A stretch of DNA of 64,000 nucleotides from Thunnus maccoyii (GCF_910596095.1 NC_056553.1:3592291-3656290); one strand, 5' to 3'. Counted from the stretch's first letter, positions 32,309-45,540 are shown. The notes: generated by a model from the sequence alone, not told the origin. Made by a program: numbers and translations.

Positions 32309-32502
32309 ACCGGGAGGAGATTTTTTTTCCCAGGATGGCGAAGTCATGACCCACCCTTCTCTGCCTCTGATTGGCTCACCCTGATATTCTCACTCTAAAC
32401 CTAACCAACCCAACAAACGAAGGCAACGAGTCCTAGCCAATCAGAGACAGAGTAGGGCGGGTCATGACGTCGCCATCCTAGGGGAAAAAAATTGGTGACC
32501 GG
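32309..32502. mobile_element. Inverted-repeat MITE in the acot9 promoter region
   Basis: The arm up to 32376 (TTTTTTTTCCCAGGATGGCG, GTCATGACCCACCCTTCTCT, CTGATTGGCT) is matched in reverse complement by 32435-32502 (AGCCAATCAGAGACAGAGTA, GGGTCATGACGTCGCCATCC). A ~58 bp spacer separates them. The arms each hold an inverted or direct CCAAT box (ATTGG at 32370, CCAAT at 32437) and the right arm a TGACGTCG half-consensus CRE. The element ends about 185 bp before the acot9 start codon. Confidence 0.75.
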
Positions 32503-32685
32503 AAGCTGCTCATTTCGTCATTACGCAGTGGACGGAGCGAAACATCAACACGGAAACCGTCCTGTAGTCCCGACTGCCACCGCTCTGCTCTGAAGAGGAA
32601 ACCTGAGACCTTACTCCTCTCTTACCCCGCTCACCTGCCTTGTCCGGACTCCTGAACCTTTACGTCTGTTCCCCCAAACACTACA

Positions 32686-35600
32686 ATGCTGTCACCGAGG
32701 TTAGTGTGGTTAAAATGAACGACAAAAAAAATCCCGGGACGTTTAGTGACGCGACGCTAACCGTTAGCATCTTTACAGCAGATAAACGCCAGAAACACTG
32801 AGCTGCTCTCTCAGATCTTATAATATACGTATAGCAGTTTTAGTTTAATGGCTTTATGATACATAAATGAAGAAATCAGCTCCATGTGGAGATAGTGAAC
32901 CAAGCCCAGACAGGGTGGGGACTCATTGTATACAGAAAGGGTGTGTCAAGTTCATACCAGAGGTTTAAGAAGTATTCAGATACTTTACCTTAGTAAAAGT
33001 CCTGCATGAAAAATCCTACTACAGTAAAAGTACATAAGTATTATGAGCTTGATGTGGTTAAAGTATTGCAGTAAAAGTACATAATTATTATGTACTCATA
33101 ATTAATGTTGTTCCACCAGTAGTAGTATCTCTGGTGTCTTATAAACCCATGTGGCCTTTGCATGACACCAGAAACAACTACTGCTAAAACCACCAGAGGT
33201 AAAATGTATTTTATTATGTTTCCTACTTGTGTGTTTATAATTTAATAAGTTATAAGTGTTTATAATTTGATAAGTTGAAGCAGATGTTGTCTTAACAAAG
33301 CTGCTAATCAGAACTGAAGTATCACATAACACAACCAGCGAGCGTCTGCTCAGCTGTTCACTAAAAGAGGATTTCAAACAGATCAGATCACTTAAGATGG
33401 TTATAATTAGAAGAGGAGGATGCATTTGGATGTAACTGGACTCCTCTGGCTTTAAAGTCATCTCAGGGTTTGTTTGTTTGTTTTGTTTTTGACGTGTCCT
33501 CATGTGCGCTGCTGCAGGTTCCTGCTGCTGCGGTCGGCTGCGTCCTTGGCGACCAGGTCGTTCTGCACCGGCGGCGTGTTGCAGCAGGGCAGAGCGCTGG
33601 ACACGGAGGAGGGTAAGACTTAACTGACTCATGATGCTGCGTTGACTTACTGTGTGATTGTACATATTGTACATTTTTTTTGGTCACAAACACAACTGGT
33701 TTCGCACTGAATTTCAGTTTTTGCATCCTGGTTGAACTAATATGAATCACTTTTTTTTTTGACATTTTAAATAGATGATTAATATAAAGTGAAACTGATT
33801 CAGTCTGATTATCTGGTTAATTTCACTATAAAGTAAGAACGTGTTTGTCCCAAATAAAACTAGTGAAAATGAGCAGCTTTATAGATTATAGTCATTTTAT
33901 AGCTACATCTCTTAGAGCGCTGTGGCTTTAGACAAACATTTGATGCCATTTACTGTAATAATATGACAAATACATGTTTGTTTTTTGAGGTAACAGCTTG
34001 ATGAAGGCTGTGAAAGCACCCTGCATACTTAGAAATTTTACAAAATTTTCTCACAGTCTTTTAAGATTATTGCTGCATAAGCTCGCCACGTTTTCAGGCG
34101 TCCGGTCTGACAGCTCACACTGTTTAATGCAGCTGACACATGTTTCATATTTTGGAGACTTTCAGGTAGAAATGCACCAATCAGATACACCAGATTAGTA
34201 TCTGTGCCAACACTGACATTATAAAGCAGATCAGGTATCGGCCAGACGTGACCGATCTACATTAAATCAAGAGTCTTTGTCCATTTAGTGTTTTTGCTGT
34301 TAGTTACATTCATTTAGTTTTTAGTGCCTCAGCCTCTCTGGACTTACATAAAAACATTTTTAGATTAATTCCACACAGGACAGATATATAGATTTTAAAT
34401 TCTGGTAGAGAGACGCTCCTGTATCATTAGATATTCTGCATTTACGTATCTGAATCTGCTGTTATTATTTAATCTGCTTGTTATTATCAGTCTTTTGTCT
34501 GCATGTTTACTACTGATTATTGTGTTAGTTGTTATTAGTTCATTGGTTTGGTTTAACCATGTTTATATTATCTATACCTGTCACTACTCTCAGATGATAT
34601 GACAATATAAATGCTGAAGGACTAAATTACAGACATTCAGTAATAAACTTTCAACTGTCATAGAGTCCAAATGTTATAGAATAACTAACTCATCACCACT
34701 GACAAGAGTGTAACTCAGACTTTGAGGTACCTGGACATGACCGAGTGCATGTAATTATAACATGGTGTCAAATTAAATGTTTGCCTGAATCAAACCGTAA
34801 TTTGCTGGTTTCATCTCCTGATCTGTCAATCTGCACCTTTTTTTTTTTTTTTTTAATCATTTTTGTTTCTCCACAGGAAATCCACTTTTACACGTTTCAA
34901 ACGGTGTGTGTTGGTAAACCGAGACAAATCCTAACAATCTAAACTACTCCCAGTAATTCTCTCCTAATTTGCTCTAATTGCACATTAATTCCGTCTTGCA
35001 TGATCTCCGGCTGAATGGCCGTACGTTGGTCCCTTTCACCTGCCTCACACCTCGTTTCACGTACAGCAGCTTTAACTGTGCACCCGGGCGGCTCGGCTGG
35101 ACGTCACTTTCTCCTCCCGCTCAACAGTAGAGCTAAACGCACCCTGCAGTGTTCGTTGGTGGCGTCTTGTTAACCTTTTTCTTCCTCTTCCCTCTGTGGT
35201 GCTGAGCTCCATCCAGTGTTTTTCTATTGGCTGGTTTCCACGTGATAACTGTCTCCATTCGACTGCTGCTTCTCTCTGTGTTGGTTTATATTGTCTCACT
35301 GAGCTGCAGCCTTCAGGCAAAAAGCAAAAACAGTATTAAGGGCATGTAACAATTAACATGTGATGACTTTAAAATCTGTGAGATTGAGAGAGAAGTTCTG
35401 TGCTTTTGGGTAACATAACAGCAGATACTCTGTTTCTAGTAACTGTACTGTGAAATTCAAACATATCTGGTGGATCTAAAATGACTGAGTGCTACAGTCG
35501 AATGTTACAACTGCGGCTCTGACAGAGACAGTATGAAACATGCATCCTTAAATCTCTGGTGCTTTCACCAAACACACATGATCTGATTTCTTCTTCTGTG

Positions 35601-38600
35601 TTTTTTTCAGTGCGAAACAGGCTGAGAGAGATCGTGGGAGCTTCCACTAACTGGAGGTACTGAACCGTCTGCGTCAAGGCACCATATAATAACTAGGGCT
35701 GGATTTTTGAAATGTTTCTATACTAGAACTGATATGATGCATTTCTATGATAGTCAGTTTTATTTTAATTTGCCTCAAAGGATTTTACAATCTGTACATC
35801 AATACAACATCCTTTATCTTTAGACTCTCAGTTCAAATAAGGAAAAAAAATCCCTTAAAAAACCTTTTTAACAAGGAAAAAATGGAAGAAACTTTAGGAA
35901 GAGCAACAGAGGAGCGATCCTTCTCCCAGGACGGACAGACAGGAAATAGATGTTATATGTACAGAAGAGATCAAGAAAGCAGAATTATAGAAATGCAGCG
36001 AAGACAAACAGGACGACACAGCTATAGATATGTTTATAACATGTATGAAGAATCTGATCAGGAGGATGTAGAGAAGCTTCCAGGTGCTGCTGAATGACAC
36101 TTTTTCCGTTAAACATAAGAAACCAAAGTTCTCAAAGCAGCAGCAGTACAACAACTTCAAATAAAAAAACTTGGAAGAAACTCAAAATAAAACAATCAAA
36201 TTTTTTAAATTCATGTCATGAAAGATTTTTTAAAAGTTTCACGGTCGTGTACTTTACTCTCACTCGCTCTGTTTCCTGTTTCTTGTTACTTTTCCTTTTT
36301 TTTAATATGTAGTTTATGCATTAATTTGTCATGCTGTTGAAATACTGGATACACACCTGTGAGAAAAATAAAAAGAAGATTTAAATCAAGAACCATCTAT
36401 CATAGGGTTAAGTACCACGATTCAAAAAAACAAAAAACATTGAGGTTCAATATAAAAACCCACAGATAAGATCCTTCAGATTCACAGACTCTGTGAGACT
36501 TTTGTGAGTATTGTATAGAGCTGTAAGTTGATAGAAAGTAGTAGATAGTTTTTTTTTGTCATTTTTTAAGATAAAAAAAATACCAAAATTCTCCAGTTCC
36601 AGCCTCTCTAATGAATATAATATACTACAAATGAATATTTCCTGGTTTCTTTAGTCGTCTGTGACAGTAAACTGAATATTTTTGGGTTGTGAACTGTCGA
36701 TCGAGACAAAACAAGACATTTAAAGACGTCACCTTTGGCTTTGGGAAACAGTGATCGACGTTTTTCACTATTTTCTGAAGATCAACACTTAAAAAGAGAG
36801 AAAGGAAATAATGACAACAGAAAGAAACAGTAAGAAACAAGAATAGAATAAAAGTGTAACAGGGAGTGTATTATATATTTTCTATAATCTCGTCCGCAGC
36901 GACCACCAGCAGGCTTTGGCTGAACGCGTGTCGCTGTCGTCCATGTTGGCCAAGTCTCAAAACGACCTTCCGGCCAAGAGGATGAAGGACAGCTACATCG
37001 AGGTCCACCTGCCTCTGGGCTCCGAGCCGCAGCTCCGAGAGAAATACCTGACCTTCCACAACACCGTCAGGTACACACGCTTACCAAAAAGTCAGTGCAT
37101 TAAAGGGAAAGTGTTTGGGTCTAAGTTTAAGCTCCGTTTCCACACACGTTCTCTCTCTTTTCTCAGGTTTGGTAGAATCCTGGAGGACTTGGATAGTTTA
37201 GCAGGTATCACAATTCACTTCATGATTTTAATTATTAGCAATCAAACCTCTAGTCAAGCACTGATCAATCTTCATCCTTCTCTCTCTGTATTTAGTCCTC
37301 ATCTCTTACTCTCATACGTATAATCCGGCACTGAAGAGGTCTCCTCTGTCTATTGTCACCGCCCTGGTGGACAAGATCGGTAAGAGTCTTTCATATCGTT
37401 GGTGCGATCACACCTACGGCTCTTTCTACTGAACCTCAATGAATAAGTTTATGTTATATGTTTGGCAGATGTCATCATTCATCTCCTTCCTATAAATAGT
37501 ACTTGTGTTTTGGGTTAGTTTCCTATAGATGGTTTAAAGTGGACATAACATGCTTTTTGTGATTATCTGTCATTTTTATACTGTTATGATGTCAGATATT
37601 TATGTTAAACGTGGTCAATGCTCCAAAACTTCAGGTGAACATACCTACATATAAAAATGCTCCCTGTAAGACAAAAGCCAGTGCAAAGTTACCTCTACTT
37701 CCCCATCAAACTGACATCAGATTGTTCACACATTCCCACAAACGGTCGTCCGATCTGTAGCCTTTGTTGCTGAGGTTATTCACGTCGTCAACTCACATAT
37801 TTCGGATCTGATTCAGCTCCAACATGTACGGATGGATTTGAGAAGTTGACATTGGGAGTAAAGAAAAAAAAGAAGAAGTGAAATCCTGCTACTATAGTTT
37901 GTTTACGTAGCCTCCGGAGCTGGAGGAAGCTTCCTGAAGCTGACCAATCAGAACAGAGTGGGCTCATCAGGAGGCGGGGCTTAAAGAGACAGGAGCTAAA
38001 ACGGCCTGTTTCAGACAGAGGCTGAACTGAGGGGCTGCTTAAAGGACCAGTAGAAGATAAATAAGGAGTTTTTAACTGGTAATCATGCAAAGATGTTCCA
38101 GTAGAGCCCCAGAATATAAATATAGAGCTGGAAATATGCAGAATATCCTTTAACAAACACAACACGACCAGATTCCAATGCCAGGCGAGTTTATCTTTCA
38201 ACAGAAAGGCAACGGTTACAAAATATTTCTACATAAGACATAAAAGACAATATATTTAAAAAAACAAGACAATATAAAAAGAAGCATAAAAATAGGATTT
38301 AAAGAGAGCAAAATAAAACAGAAGACAGAAAGAAGCTAAATAGAATAAAACAGATTAAACAGTACGGTGCAAAATAAAAACAAGACGAGGTCAAAACCTC
38401 GTATACGTCTGGTATACGTCTAAATGTCAACTTCTTAATGTGTGAAACTGTGGCCAGTGTGTTACAGGGACAGTCAGTGATAGTGTCTATAATGTGAACT
38501 CCTGGATATTTAATGTTCATCTGCAATTTTCTGTAGTAGTGAAGTAGCAGAAAATTACTTTCCATTCATATATTGGGATGTTTGATTTGACAGAGAACTT

Positions 38601-41600
38601 ATTTTAATTCTGATTATAACTATTCTAATTATCTATTAACTCCTCCTGCTCTTTCATCTGTTTCACTCTGTGGTTGTCTCTTGTTTTTAACTGATGCCTC
38701 TATGCCTCTTTTTTCTGCCTCTTTCCCGTTCGATGATCATGGGGGCTGTGGTGGAAATTATAAATGAAAGTTTTGACAGCATTTTGGTTGCAAATTCAGG
38801 AGGCTTATCTCCTCCCGGTTACTGCAGTTACAGTCAAATCAAGCGCTCCCCCAGAGCAGCCGCAAGGCACTAAACTGATATAACAGCTACATGAATCTCA
38901 TGTTTTACCTGCAAGACTCGTGTTTTAATGCTGTTGTTCATCGTCTGTGATGTGAAAACATCAGAGAAATAAAAAGTTTGCGTCCTGGTATCAGGACGGT
39001 CGAGGAGGAGACGCAGAGACGCTGGTACACATCTGCATTTAACACTGGAGCTGAGAGCGTCAGAGAGGAGGAAACACAGTCTCTCTGCGTTGCTGCTGAT
39101 TCATTTCAAAATAGCAACGGCCAATGAGGAAACTCCAAGACTTGGCCGGTCAACCAATGGTGTAACTTCATCACTCACTCACTCTGTGGCTGGTTCAGCC
39201 AAAAATATTCCCAAATTTGATTTAATAAAATCTTGTCAAGCAGAAAAGTCTTAAGCCTTGAAAAGAAAGCAGTGTTTTTCAGATCACATCATTCTCACAC
39301 TGTCCAAATAAACCTCCAGAAACATGCACGTGTGTCTGTTAGCGGTCAGGTTTTGATCTTCAGATGTCATAATCTGTCTGCTGAAGAGTCTCACGTGTTG
39401 TTTTGTGTCGGTCAGACATGAGGCAGCACACCATCTATCCTGACTGCGACATCAAGTTCACCGGTCAGGTGACGTGGGTGGGGAAGACCTCTATTGAAGC
39501 CAAGATGCACATGTCACAGGTGAGATGACAAGTGGTTATCAACAACAGCCTGCTTTGTCTTTTCTTCTGCACGCGGCTTCATAAAGCAAAGAAACCCACC
39601 TACACAAATCAAAACATCACCACAATCAATATCCAAGCATCAAGTTTTTCACACCAAGATTGTTTGATTGACAGTTGATCACTTTTAAATGTCATGTAGA
39701 AACAAAGATGGAAACTACACATCTAGCAGATCAGAACATGAACTTCTCTCTGGGATGAAATGTTCACTGATGATCAGAATAATCTCATCATGTGTTTTGT
39801 TTTTTTCTTTCAGTATCATAATGGAGTTTATGCTCCGGTTCTGGATGCTACGTTCGTCATGGTGGCCCGAGACCCAGAGAACAAGAGGTACGACACTCAG
39901 AGCAGCCTCGAGTGGACAGAAAACACACAGAACAGGAATCATACAGCGTCAAACTCTTGATACTTAATCTTCTGTTTTCTTTTTTCCAGGGCAGCGTTTG
40001 TGAATCCGCTGAAGCCAGAAGGGCCGGAGGAGGAAAAACTTTTCCAGGAAGGAGAAGGTGAGAGATGATGACGTAAACTTTAACAGTATAGAGCGATAAC
40101 GTCTGTAATGACCGTGGATTGCAACATCTGACTGAGGACCCATATTACATGTTATTCTCTACTGTCCACTGTCTAATAATAAAGACATAAAAAAGATAAT
40201 GTTAGGATCTTATCCCCACGTTTTATTTGTCACATGCTGAACCATACAAGTACAATATGCAGTGATGGTTTCCTGTCTCTCTGCACTCTTGACTGTGTTA
40301 TAAAGGGAAATAATCTTGTAGAAAACAGGGGCACATATGTACAAAAAGGGGACAATATGACCTTTTTGTGACTCTTTCGTGTGTTTGTTTATTTTCTAGC
40401 TAATAAATCTCGCCGTGTGGAGCTGAGCACCGCGTCGCTGCTGAAGGTCGCTCCCACAGACGAGGAGAGGAAGATCGTTCACAGTCTCTTCCTCAACACG
40501 CTGGACACAAAGTACGACTGAGATACTAAGAACCTGCACTAGAACAAGAGATTTATCCACCACATCATCCACACTGAGTCTAAACTGTCCAGGTTTTTAT
40601 AAATTAAAGTCTATGGATGGATAGGTCTCATAGAGACACCAAAAATCAACCTTTACATCCGTTTCTTCTCTACAAGAGGGTTTTTTTCAGTAACATATTA
40701 TTAGAAGATTTCAGTCCCCAGATTTAGACGCTTTGGGGGGCGTCCTTGTCATAATAATTATGATCAAATTTATTTATACAGCATTTTAAAGGCACTCAAA
40801 GACGCTTTAAATAGATGAAAAGTTTGATTTTTGTAGGATTTCCTGTTTATCTCCTCTGTCTAAATGTCACATAAACTCTAAATGTTAAATTTCAGTTGCT
40901 TTCTTTGGAGTTACGAATGTTCAGATTTGCGAGTTTGGCTTTAAAACCTCAAACTGTTGCTGTAAATATCTTTTTTTACTCCAAACCAGTGTTAAAGCTT
41001 TTTTTTATTATTATTATACACAATCTAGAGACGATTATTTGTATACAAGTTCAAATATAATCGTTTTTTTCAGACTGATGTGTGTTATTTTAGGTTAAAT
41101 TGTAGTTTTTATATTTATTCATGTGTTTATGTGTCCTCTCGCTCCTTCAGGACAGTCAGTTTCCGCAGCAGAGTTTTGCCTCCGAACTCAGTGTGGATGG
41201 AAGATGCCAAAGTGAAAGGACTGGAGATCTGCCACCCGCAGGTGAGAGGACGGAGCAGCTGGAGGGACAAAATACAGACAGAGAGGATGTTTAACGCTCG
41301 ATACTTCAGCACTGATGTCTAGTTTAAGATAGTTATTGATACATTATGCTCTGTTCCTCTTAAACTACATTTAAAATGGATTTTTCGACCAGAATAAGAC
41401 CTCTGATGGCCAGTGTTCCAAATACTTTCTCCACTTTTTCAGCAAATAATTAAGGTTATGACACTAGTTCATACACTTTATTTACAAAACAAAATGAGGA
41501 TGGCTTTGTCTCAATGTGTGTGTTTGTGTTCCAGGAAAGAAATATCTTCAACAGGATATTTGGAGGTTTTCTGATGAGGAAAGCCTACGAGTTGGGCTGG

Positions 41601-43325
41601 GCCAACGCCTGCTCCTACGGGTGAGAGCTTTTAAAGTGACCATGATCAGTATTTTATATAATAATCTATGATCTGTCAGTGTGTAATGTGTTTGGCTCGT
41701 AGTGATGAACCTACAGAGAATTATCAGTGACTCTGCAGCTCCTCTCGGCTTTACGGAGCTTTATAGTGAGTTTCAGCTCATTGTTTATCTGTCCGGCTGC
41801 AACTTTACTGTTCTGGTTCACTCTCAGCGTCTCATAGTGTCGTTTTTCAGAGAAAAAGCTGTAAAAAGTCACTGTACACTACCTGCTCAGCACCAAACAG
41901 ACACAGTTAGCTGTAGACTAGCTGGTGAACATAGTGGAGCATTTAGCAGCTAAAGAACCAGATATTTCCCTCAGGAGTTGGTAGAGAGTAAAAACAGAGC
42001 TAAAAGAGAGTGAATATTGGACTTACATTCACCAGGTGGACAGAAACACGACTCCACATGAATGATAATGTTGCTCCGTAACTGCTGGATGTGGAAATAA
42101 GCAACTGTTTGCTAACAAGTTCAACATATCAACTTAAAAGCTGATGATATGTCAGTGTTAGAGAAAGAAAAAAACACAACAAAGTGTTTATTTGCTGTAA
42201 GATATTAAACTAATCGTCCTTCTCCTGTTGTGCTGCAGAGGATGTCGACCGAGTCTGGTGGCTGTTGATGATATCCTCTTCCAGAAACCCGTGGACATCG
42301 GATCCTTGCTGATGCTTTCATCACAGGTCAGACAGTGTGTTTGTGTTCGTGAGTGTTAAGATCTGATCAGTATCCTCAAGGAAAACCTCGGTGGACAGTG
42401 TTCAGCTTTATATTTGCATCTCCTGTTTGAGTTCATTTGCAGATAAGAGAGCTAATATGTTCTGATCTGATCAGTACTTCTAGTACTTCCACTTTCTACA
42501 GCGTCACATAAATCAGCTTTGACTGTGAAGCAGCTGCAGGAAGACTTTAGATTTGCCACCAAGAGCAAAATGATTCTCATTGACAGTTAGATTTTAACAT
42601 TTATCTCAGTTGGAAACATTTCAAGGAAACAAAAATGAGTTTATTACAGTTGAAATTATTTAAAAAAAACAAATCAGAAGACACTGATAGGTTGTTGTTA
42701 ACCTTGGAGGTCCCGTCTCAAATGACCCGGTTGCTCTGTCTTAGGGGGGGACGCTTGAACGCTTCTTGCTGATGAAACAGGAAGCAGTCACATTAAACTT
42801 CGACAACATTAGACGTTTTGTTGTCAGGTGTTTCTGTCTCTGTCTTGCAGTTACTTGCAGCCCTCTAAATGTTAAATGTTAAAATAAAAAAACAGTGAAG
42901 GATAGAGAAAGGGAAGAAAATATTTTAAATAATTTGCATGTTAGATTTAACAATAAATACTTGATGTGGCTCTGAGCTGGTAGCTTGAAACGTCTACTGA
43001 TCCAAACCTGCTGTTATTACCATCACACACATTTATTGTCACTGCACATTTTCAACCAAACAGGATATTTATAATTTTAGGTAAAATAATAAATTAAAAA
43101 GCAACATACGTTATGACATCAGGGTGTGTATGATGTGTATTATAGTAACGTTGTGCCGGTGTGTGTTTCAGGTGTGTTACACACAGGGGAAGTACATCCA
43201 GGTCAGAGTTCACAGCGAGGTGTTCGACCCTCTGACCAGCCAGCACAACACCACCAACGTCTTCCACTTCACCTTCACTTCAGACCGCGACGTCCCCAAC
43301 ATCATCCCAAAGACATACGGAGGTG

Positions 43326-43364
<39 letters not shown>

Positions 43365-43953
43365 CATGATCTGACTCCAAGAAACGCCTAAAAACTCCTC
43401 CTCTTCTTCTTCTTCTGCTTCTTCTGCTGCTTCTTCTTCTGCTTCTTCTTCTTCTGCTGCTTCTTCTTCTTCTTCTTCTGCTTCTTCTGCTTCTTCTGCT
43501 TCTTCTGCTTCTTCTTCTTCTGTCAACACATCAACACTTGAGCCCCTTTAAGGAGTTTCATTATTGTTGCACTACTTTCTTGTCGTTTGTGGTGTTTTTA
43601 GGAAGTCGTCTACTTCCATTTGGTTCTTACTTTAATGATTATTCTTTTTAAAACAAAAGCCAGATGGCACACTTGTTCTTTTTGAGTCACTGTCCTCTAA
43701 CGGTTGATTGTCTTGCCTTGCTTGGAAGTTGCTTTGGATAAAAACATCTGCCAAATAATGAAAATGAAAAATGTAAATAATCTTAAAACAACACGAACAG
43801 CCGGACAACAGGACAGTCTTATTTTTCTATAAACAGAACCGTATGACATCAGAATAATGTGATGACATCATGCTGCTTTTTTGTGTTTATCTGACAGAGT
43901 CGATGTTGTACCTGGACGGGAAAAGACACTTTAACCAAACGGTGGAGAACTGA
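32686..43953 (+). CDS. acot9: Mitochondrial acyl-CoA thioesterase 9, 15 coding exons
   Basis: Coding exons: 32686-32699, 33518-33612, 35611-35656, 36900-37070, 37167-37204, 37296-37379, 39416-39519, 39814-39887, 39990-40057, 40400-40511, 41151-41241, 41535-41620, 42239-42326, 43172-43322, 43898-43953. All introns are GT-AG and the frame runs unbroken for 425 residues (human ACOT9 is about 439). The enzyme hydrolyses acyl-CoAs to free acid and CoA in mitochondria. The N terminus (MLSPRFLLLRSAASLATRSF) is an Arg/Ser/Leu-rich targeting peptide. Family signatures are LREIVGASTNWR near 41-52, KDSYIEVHLPLGSEPQLREK near 75-95, RFGRILEDLDSL near 109-120, SPLSIVTALVDKI near 137-149, and, in the second HotDog repeat, ERNIFNRIFGGFLMRKAYEL from about 300 and TTNVFHFTF near 385. 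The last exon ends in YLDGKRHFNQTVEN, shorter than the mammalian tail. Confidence 0.96.
32965..33100 (-). repeat. Dispersed repeat family B, inverted fragment in acot9 intron 1
   Basis: GAAGTATTCAGATACTTTAC, AGTAAAAGTCCTGCATGA and TATTATGAGCTTGATGTGGT are the reverse complement of the right end of family B. Confidence 0.75.
33620..35600. other. acot9 intron 2, nothing firm recognised
   Basis: Non-coding sequence with a poly-T run at about 34839-34855. Short open frames on both strands lack domains. Confidence 0.5.
35657..36500. other. acot9 intron 3, left part, nothing recognised
   Basis: The open frame at 35747-36097 overlaps an opposite-strand one (35894-36160), has no family features and lies inside an intron. 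Confidence 0.5.
36505..36785 (-). repeat. Dispersed repeat family C, inverted copy in acot9 intron 3
   Basis: CAGTTCCAGCCTCTCTAATG, TTTCTTTAGTCGTCTGTGAC and GACAAAACAAGACATTTAAA are family C motifs in reverse. Confidence 0.65.
37545..38165 (+). repeat. Dispersed repeat family F, long copy in acot9 intron 6
   Basis: The right 165 bp (about 37995-38160, e.g. CAGAGGCTGAACTGAGGGGC and GTAGAGCCCCAGAATATAAA) recur inverted at 46940-47105 in pdha1 intron 1. The left part starts GTGGACATAACATGCTTTTT. No protein domain is visible. Confidence 0.7.
38220..39410. other. acot9 intron 6, right part
   Basis: An A-rich stretch (38240-38390) is followed by unassigned sequence. The part 38720-39180 has higher GC and may be another interspersed repeat, but there is no second copy here to prove it. 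Confidence 0.4.
41660..42115 (+). repeat. Dispersed repeat family D, short copy in acot9 intron 12
   Basis: It matches 11428-11590 plus 12010-12290, without the ~420 bp interior, and 56108-56480. Shared phrases include GAGTTTCAGCTCATTGTTTA and GCTGGTGAACATAGTGGAGC. Confidence 0.85.
42330..43165. other. acot9 intron 13, nothing recognised
   Basis: Non-coding AT-rich sequence without recognisable repeats or exons. Confidence 0.5.
43328..43360. repeat. (CA)n microsatellite abutting an acot9 splice donor
   Basis: The exon 14 donor is at 43323 (GTGAGC), and the CA run starts at the fifth or sixth intron base. Confidence 0.9.
43400..43520. repeat. (CTT)n/(CTG)n pyrimidine-rich tract, acot9 intron 14
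   Basis: About 120 bp of CTTCTTCTG-type triplets with a strong strand bias, downstream of the CA run. Confidence 0.9.
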
Positions 43954-44560
43954 GAGCAACACGTGTACTGCCTGCCAAAACATGTCGGTGTCAACCAATC
44001 TGACCAATCAGGTCTTCGTGTGTGTGTGTGTGTGTGTGTGTGTGTCAGAGGCTGGTTGATTAAAAATGAATGCAGTTAATAAAGTCTACAACCTTTTTTA
44101 TATCACTCTGTCAACTTTACACAACCGCATGGTGGTTATGTTTGTCTCTGTTACTGTATTTGTTCTGGTGGTTTACATTTCGGTGTGTTTGGACCACTTT
44201 AGCACAACTCAAAGACAGCTATATTTTATTTACTCTCTTTTTTTTAATTGTTGTAACCAGAGTTACAGCTGTGAACTGTGTATCAGCGTTTACAGCTTCT
44301 CAACAAGAACTAAGCAGACGTTCAGTTTCTCTGCTTTGTAGTAACCTCATCTGTATGCACGGCTTTACAGTATCTTACATTTTTATATTCCACTGTCGCT
44401 TATACGCACAAATCTTATGTTATGTTACTTTTTTATGTTGGATATGAGGCTTTATTCTGAATGTTTCAGGCTGCTGTGTGAGGGAGGAGGGTGTCATGTC
44501 ATTTTTCTGGCCTTAAGTTGTGTATTTACTCAAATGCAATAAATAAAATATTATTTATCT
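43954..44560 (+). other. acot9 3' UTR
   Basis: A (TG)n run lies at 44019-44045. The AATAAA around 44539 is the likely polyadenylation signal, giving about 600 nt of 3' UTR. The open frames at 44066-44447 overlap in two frames and look like chance. Confidence 0.55.
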
Positions 44561-44727
44561 TGACTTTACTTGTCCATGTGTAAGTTTATTCATCATGGTT
44601 AGTCTGAAAAAATAACCTTGACAATATCATCAGTAATTTCAATGATTTTAACAAAAATATATTGCATTACAAACTGGGAGTGTGGGGAGTATAGGATCCA
44701 CTATTTTTGGAGCTTGAAGGAACTTAA

Positions 44728-45062
44728 AGGTGCAGTGTGTAGAATTTAGTCGCATCTAGCAGAACAAACTTGGCAGAAATGGAATATAATATTCATAAGT
44801 ATGTTTTAATTAGTGTATAATCACCTGAAAATAAGAACTGTTGTATTTTTGTTACCTTAGACTGAGTCGTTTGTATCTACATAGGGAGCGGGTCCTCTTC
44901 CATGGAGCCTGCTGTGTTTCTACAGTAGCCCAGAACGGACAAACCAAACACCGGCTCTAGGAAGGGCCTTTTGTGTTTTTCTCCTACACACTTGGATGGG
45001 GGGGGGGATATTCAGTTGGTCGCAATCTGCAACCTTACCGCTAGATGCAACCTTCTGTAGAA
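44728..45062 (+). repeat. Dispersed repeat family G, between acot9 and pdha1
   Basis: It begins TTAAAGGTGCAGTGTGTAGA and ends GCTAGATGCAACCTTCTGTAG, inverted termini as in a MITE. The opposite-orientation relative is at 46150-46421. A poly-G run sits at 44999-45008. Confidence 0.75.
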
Positions 45063-45110
45063 TGATGCTCTCTTTTTAAAATTGCCACTAAACAAAATTT
45101 TGATTTTATA

Positions 45111-45112
45111 TC

Positions 45113-45157
<45 letters not shown>

Positions 45158-45158
45158 A
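45111..45158. repeat. (TCTA)n microsatellite
   Basis: Eleven to twelve uninterrupted tetranucleotide units. Confidence 0.95.
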
Positions 45159-45533
45159 TAATTTACCACAGCCAAAGGTGCTGGAAAAGCTTGAAAATAC
45201 TTGAAAACTGCTTGAATTTGATTTAAGAAAAAGTGTAGGAACCCTGTATATTTTCAGGTTTTATTCTCTTTATTTTCTTGTTTTATCAGAATCTTATCTT
45301 AATGTTTTATTTTTAATATATTTTAATATTTTCCCTTCTTATTTTTAATGTTTTTCTTGCGTGTACAGCACCTCGAGTTACAACTACTAAGTGCTATACA
45401 AATAAACTTAAATTTAACTACCAACATGTCTGTCTGAACTTATACAATATAACAATATATAAATAGATTATTTTTAAAAAAAAGTTTCTTTTCTTAAATT
45501 GGCCTAAAAAGAGAAGATGCTTCTCTCTCCAGC

Positions 45534-45540
45534 TATAAAA
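45534..45540 (+). promoter_or_regulatory. Candidate pdha1 TATA box
   Basis: TATAAAA lies 138 bp before the pdha1 ATG, with CpG-containing sequence after it. A start site near 45565 would give a 5' UTR of about 107 nt. There is no direct evidence of a start site. Confidence 0.45.
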
